A DNA stretch of 64,000 nt from contig OY829369.1 in the NCBI GenBank assembly GCA_963691775.1, forward strand, positions 3,162,001 to 3,226,000, in the 5' to 3' direction. Both the position numbers and the translations under genes were made by a program. The notes beneath the pieces are model-generated. The model made no database searches, had not been told where the DNA came from, and was given only the letters and a program-made list of their open reading frames with translations. The stretch comes from JAZBPO01 sp963691775 (GTDB lineage Bacteria > Pseudomonadota > Gammaproteobacteria > Pseudomonadales > Azotimanducaceae). This document shows, piece by piece, positions 62,864-64,000 of the stretch (its first letter is position 1; the number at the start of each line of letters is the position of its first letter).

Positions 62864-62932
62864 CTCTAACGGCAAGGCTGAGCGGAGCCGCGGCCCAACG
62901 GGCCGGGGTTCTGATCGAGCCGCTTGTTGGGC
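62864..62932 (-). repeat. attC site (69 bp)
   Basis: Cores CTCTAAC (62864-62870) and GTTGGGC (62926-62932); central GGCCCAACGGGCC hairpin. Well preserved. Confidence 0.9.
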
Positions 62933-62936
62933 GACA

Positions 62937-63374
62937 TCAAGAGCCGTTCTCGCAGATGAAATCCGCTCCGGAGAAGCGGACGGCTTCAGAACCGGGAAGC
63001 CTCAGGTAGCCCTCCGTGTTGGGAAACCCAAACTCAGCAGCGGGCCCCGGTCCGGCAACCACGCGTAGCGCCACGATCGCACGCGATTCGTGCTCTCGCT
63101 TGGCGCGTTCGAGCATATCGAAGGGATCCTGAACGAAGGGGTCATGATCGAAGACCAAGCAGCTTTCGGGCGTGTCATGCGACTCTTGGTCACACTCATC
63201 AACCGCCCACGCGAAGTAGAAGCTGCCGAGCGGCTCGTTGGATTCCGTCAGGTCGTACGTACCTATTGCAGCGAAGCCCCAAAGGGATATTGCCCCCTCC
63301 GGTAGCCCGCAGAGCTCCGTGGATGAAGCACTCGAAGATGCAAGCAACAGCGCGGCTGCTAGACCGTCTCTCAT
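62937..63374 (-). CDS. Exported hypothetical protein (cassette)
   Basis: 145 residues with a signal-type N-terminus (MRDGLAAALLLASSSASS) and a mature domain with four Cys (TELCGLPEGA; VDECDQES; ESCLVFDHDPFVQDP; DFICENGS). The repeated FDHDPFVQDPFDMLERAKREHE segment is acidic. No family known. The stop is 4 bases from the attC core. Confidence 0.62.
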   Translation of the reverse strand: MRDGLAAALLLASSSASSTELCGLPEGAISLWGFAAIGTYDLTESNEPLGSFYFAWAVDECDQESHDTPESCLVFDHDPFVQDPFDMLERAKREHESRAIVALRVVAGPGPAAEFGFPNTEGYLRLPGSEAVRFSGADFICENGS

Positions 63375-63377
63375 GGC

Positions 63378-63464
63378 GCCCAACGCCAAGGCTGTGCGGG
63401 CGCGGCGGCCGCAGGCCGGCGCGTCCGAGTGAGCGTAGCGAACGTCTCGAGCCGCTTGTTGAAC
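63378..63464 (-). repeat. attC site (87 bp)
   Basis: Perfect cores GCCCAAC (63378-63384) and GTTGAAC (63458-63464), with CGGCGGCCGCAGGCCGGCG stem arms. The neighbouring start codon lies 4 bases from the core. Confidence 0.9.
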
Positions 63465-63465
63465 G

Positions 63466-63864
63466 TCACCTCTCTACCTCCCACCAGACAGCCGTCGGTT
63501 CATGAAGATGGAAGATGAATACCCGGGTTCCAGCATCGAAAGCTGACTCAACCAGCGAGGCCGAGCGCATTACGCTCCCGAGGGAGGCTGTGACCTTCGG
63601 CTGGCCTTCGTTGGTCAATACTCCACACCCGAACGGTAGGGGAACCAATGGAGCCTCCGGGAGCGGATTCATCGGTAGCAGGTCGAAGTGAAACGAAGCC
63701 GGGGCGGTTCGAAACTTCGTTTCGGAGCCAAAGGCCGACTCGTCTTGTGCGACTGGCACACGCAACGACGCGAGCACATCCCGCTTCTGTACGAACTGGT
63801 CAAAACCTGGCCCAGCGCAGCCGACGAGCATCCAGCAAAAACAAAGCGCAGCAGTCGATCGCAT
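63466..63864 (-). CDS. Lipoprotein of unknown function (cassette)
   Basis: 132 residues: signal peptide type II, MRSTAALCFCWMLVGCAG with lipobox LVGC, then a probable beta-rich domain with LPFGCGVLTNEGQPKVTASLG and FHLHEPTAVWWEVER. ATG at 63864 chosen; 63888 possible. No family recognised. Confidence 0.6.
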   Translation of the reverse strand: MRSTAALCFCWMLVGCAGPGFDQFVQKRDVLASLRVPVAQDESAFGSETKFRTAPASFHFDLLPMNPLPEAPLVPLPFGCGVLTNEGQPKVTASLGSVMRSASLVESAFDAGTRVFIFHLHEPTAVWWEVER

Positions 63865-63882
63865 GCGTTGTGCTCCAGTGAC

Positions 63883-63942
63883 GTTCAACGCTTAGCTTGT
63901 TCGGCTGCGCGTAGCGCAGTCCGAACGAAGCGCTTGTTGTAC
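63883..63942 (-). repeat. attC site (60 bp)
   Basis: Cores GTTCAAC (63883-63889) and GTTGTAC (63936-63942; one mismatch), interior CTGCGC-GTA-GCGCAG hairpin and GTTCGG/CCGAAC arms. Compact and likely functional. Confidence 0.88.
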
Positions 63943-64000
63943 GTCGTAATGGCTGCACGCATGACCGAGTCCGTCGTGCGGTTCCGGCTGTGGAAAACCT
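63943..64000. other. Start of the next cassette (cut by window end)
   Basis: 58 bases beyond the last attC. All minus-strand frames are partly open; none can be assigned. The array evidently continues. Confidence 0.4.

Larger units (their letters stand above)
55772..64000 (-). mobile_element. Integron gene-cassette array (reads right to left; continues past window)
   Basis: At least 12 attC-type inverted-repeat sites separate short genes almost all on the minus strand. The sites read on the minus strand as CTAACAAGC...GCGTTRGGC, so cassette genes and attC share the direction. Several genes end with a stop codon inside the R'' core. Base composition falls well below the chromosome between about 57.2 and 61.6 kb and varies between cassettes. 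No integrase or attI is in the window, so they should lie to the right if the array is still functional. Confidence 0.88.

Overview
The window is high-GC DNA (roughly 60-65% by eye, strong G/C at third codon positions) with densely packed, often overlapping genes. It looks like a chromosomal segment of an aerobic, probably marine or soil gammaproteobacterium. The evidence is the gene content: a TRAP uptake system, three-subunit proton-translocating transhydrogenase, nickel superoxide dismutase, a CYP153-like P450, sulfatases, fatty-acid desaturase and hydroxylase, acyl-CoA enzymes and many short-chain dehydrogenases. No ribosomal RNA or species-diagnostic gene is present, so the taxonomy is inference.

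Layout. 0-6.3 kb: tail of a cation/proton antiporter, acyl-CoA synthetase, and a minus-strand run RidA / DUF3445 / secreted protein / D-cysteine desulfhydrase. 6.5-12.5 kb: hybrid histidine kinase, inositol-phosphatase-family enzyme overlapping a class III CoA-transferase, NarL-type regulator. 12.6-17.5 kb: secreted protein, lipoprotein, TRAP transporter. 18.1-21 kb: pntAA-pntAB-pntB, then a cluster of GGGGTCAGACCCC palindromes. 21.6-25.5 kb: PhzF-like protein, sodN-sodX with a small His-rich membrane protein, a sulfatase. 26-31 kb: two response regulators, SDR, P450, and an array of three 219-bp repeats, each beginning with the 5' part of the tRNA-Gly gene that follows. 31-41 kb: desaturase, TerB-like protein, alkylsulfatase / sulfatase / MFS cluster, Tat-exported metallo-hydrolase. 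41.3-42.5 kb: a redoxin gene with an in-frame UGA followed by a SECIS-like hairpin, a likely selenoprotein. 43-55.8 kb: fatty acid hydroxylase, SDRs, ACC deaminase, uridine kinase, RIO kinase, HI0933 flavoprotein, acyl-CoA carboxylase beta subunit.

From about 55.8 kb to the right edge the character changes. Short, mostly hypothetical minus-strand genes, several AT-rich, alternate with inverted-repeat attC sites (core RYYYAAC...GTTRRRY). This is an integron cassette array of at least 12 recognisable attC sites. All of them, and the genes, read right to left, so the integrase and attI, if present, lie beyond position 64000. Cargo includes a Stf0-type sulfotransferase, a DUF4440 protein, an HTH-membrane protein, a BrnT/BrnA toxin-antitoxin pair, a membrane-anchored thioredoxin, a gene that appears to need -1 frameshifting at A AAA AAG, and several membrane proteins or lipoproteins of unknown function.

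The observations most worth following up are the probable UxxC selenoprotein, the dnaX-like frameshift cassette gene, the BrnT toxin whose N-terminus seems to be made from attC sequence, and the tRNA-Gly half-gene tandem array.
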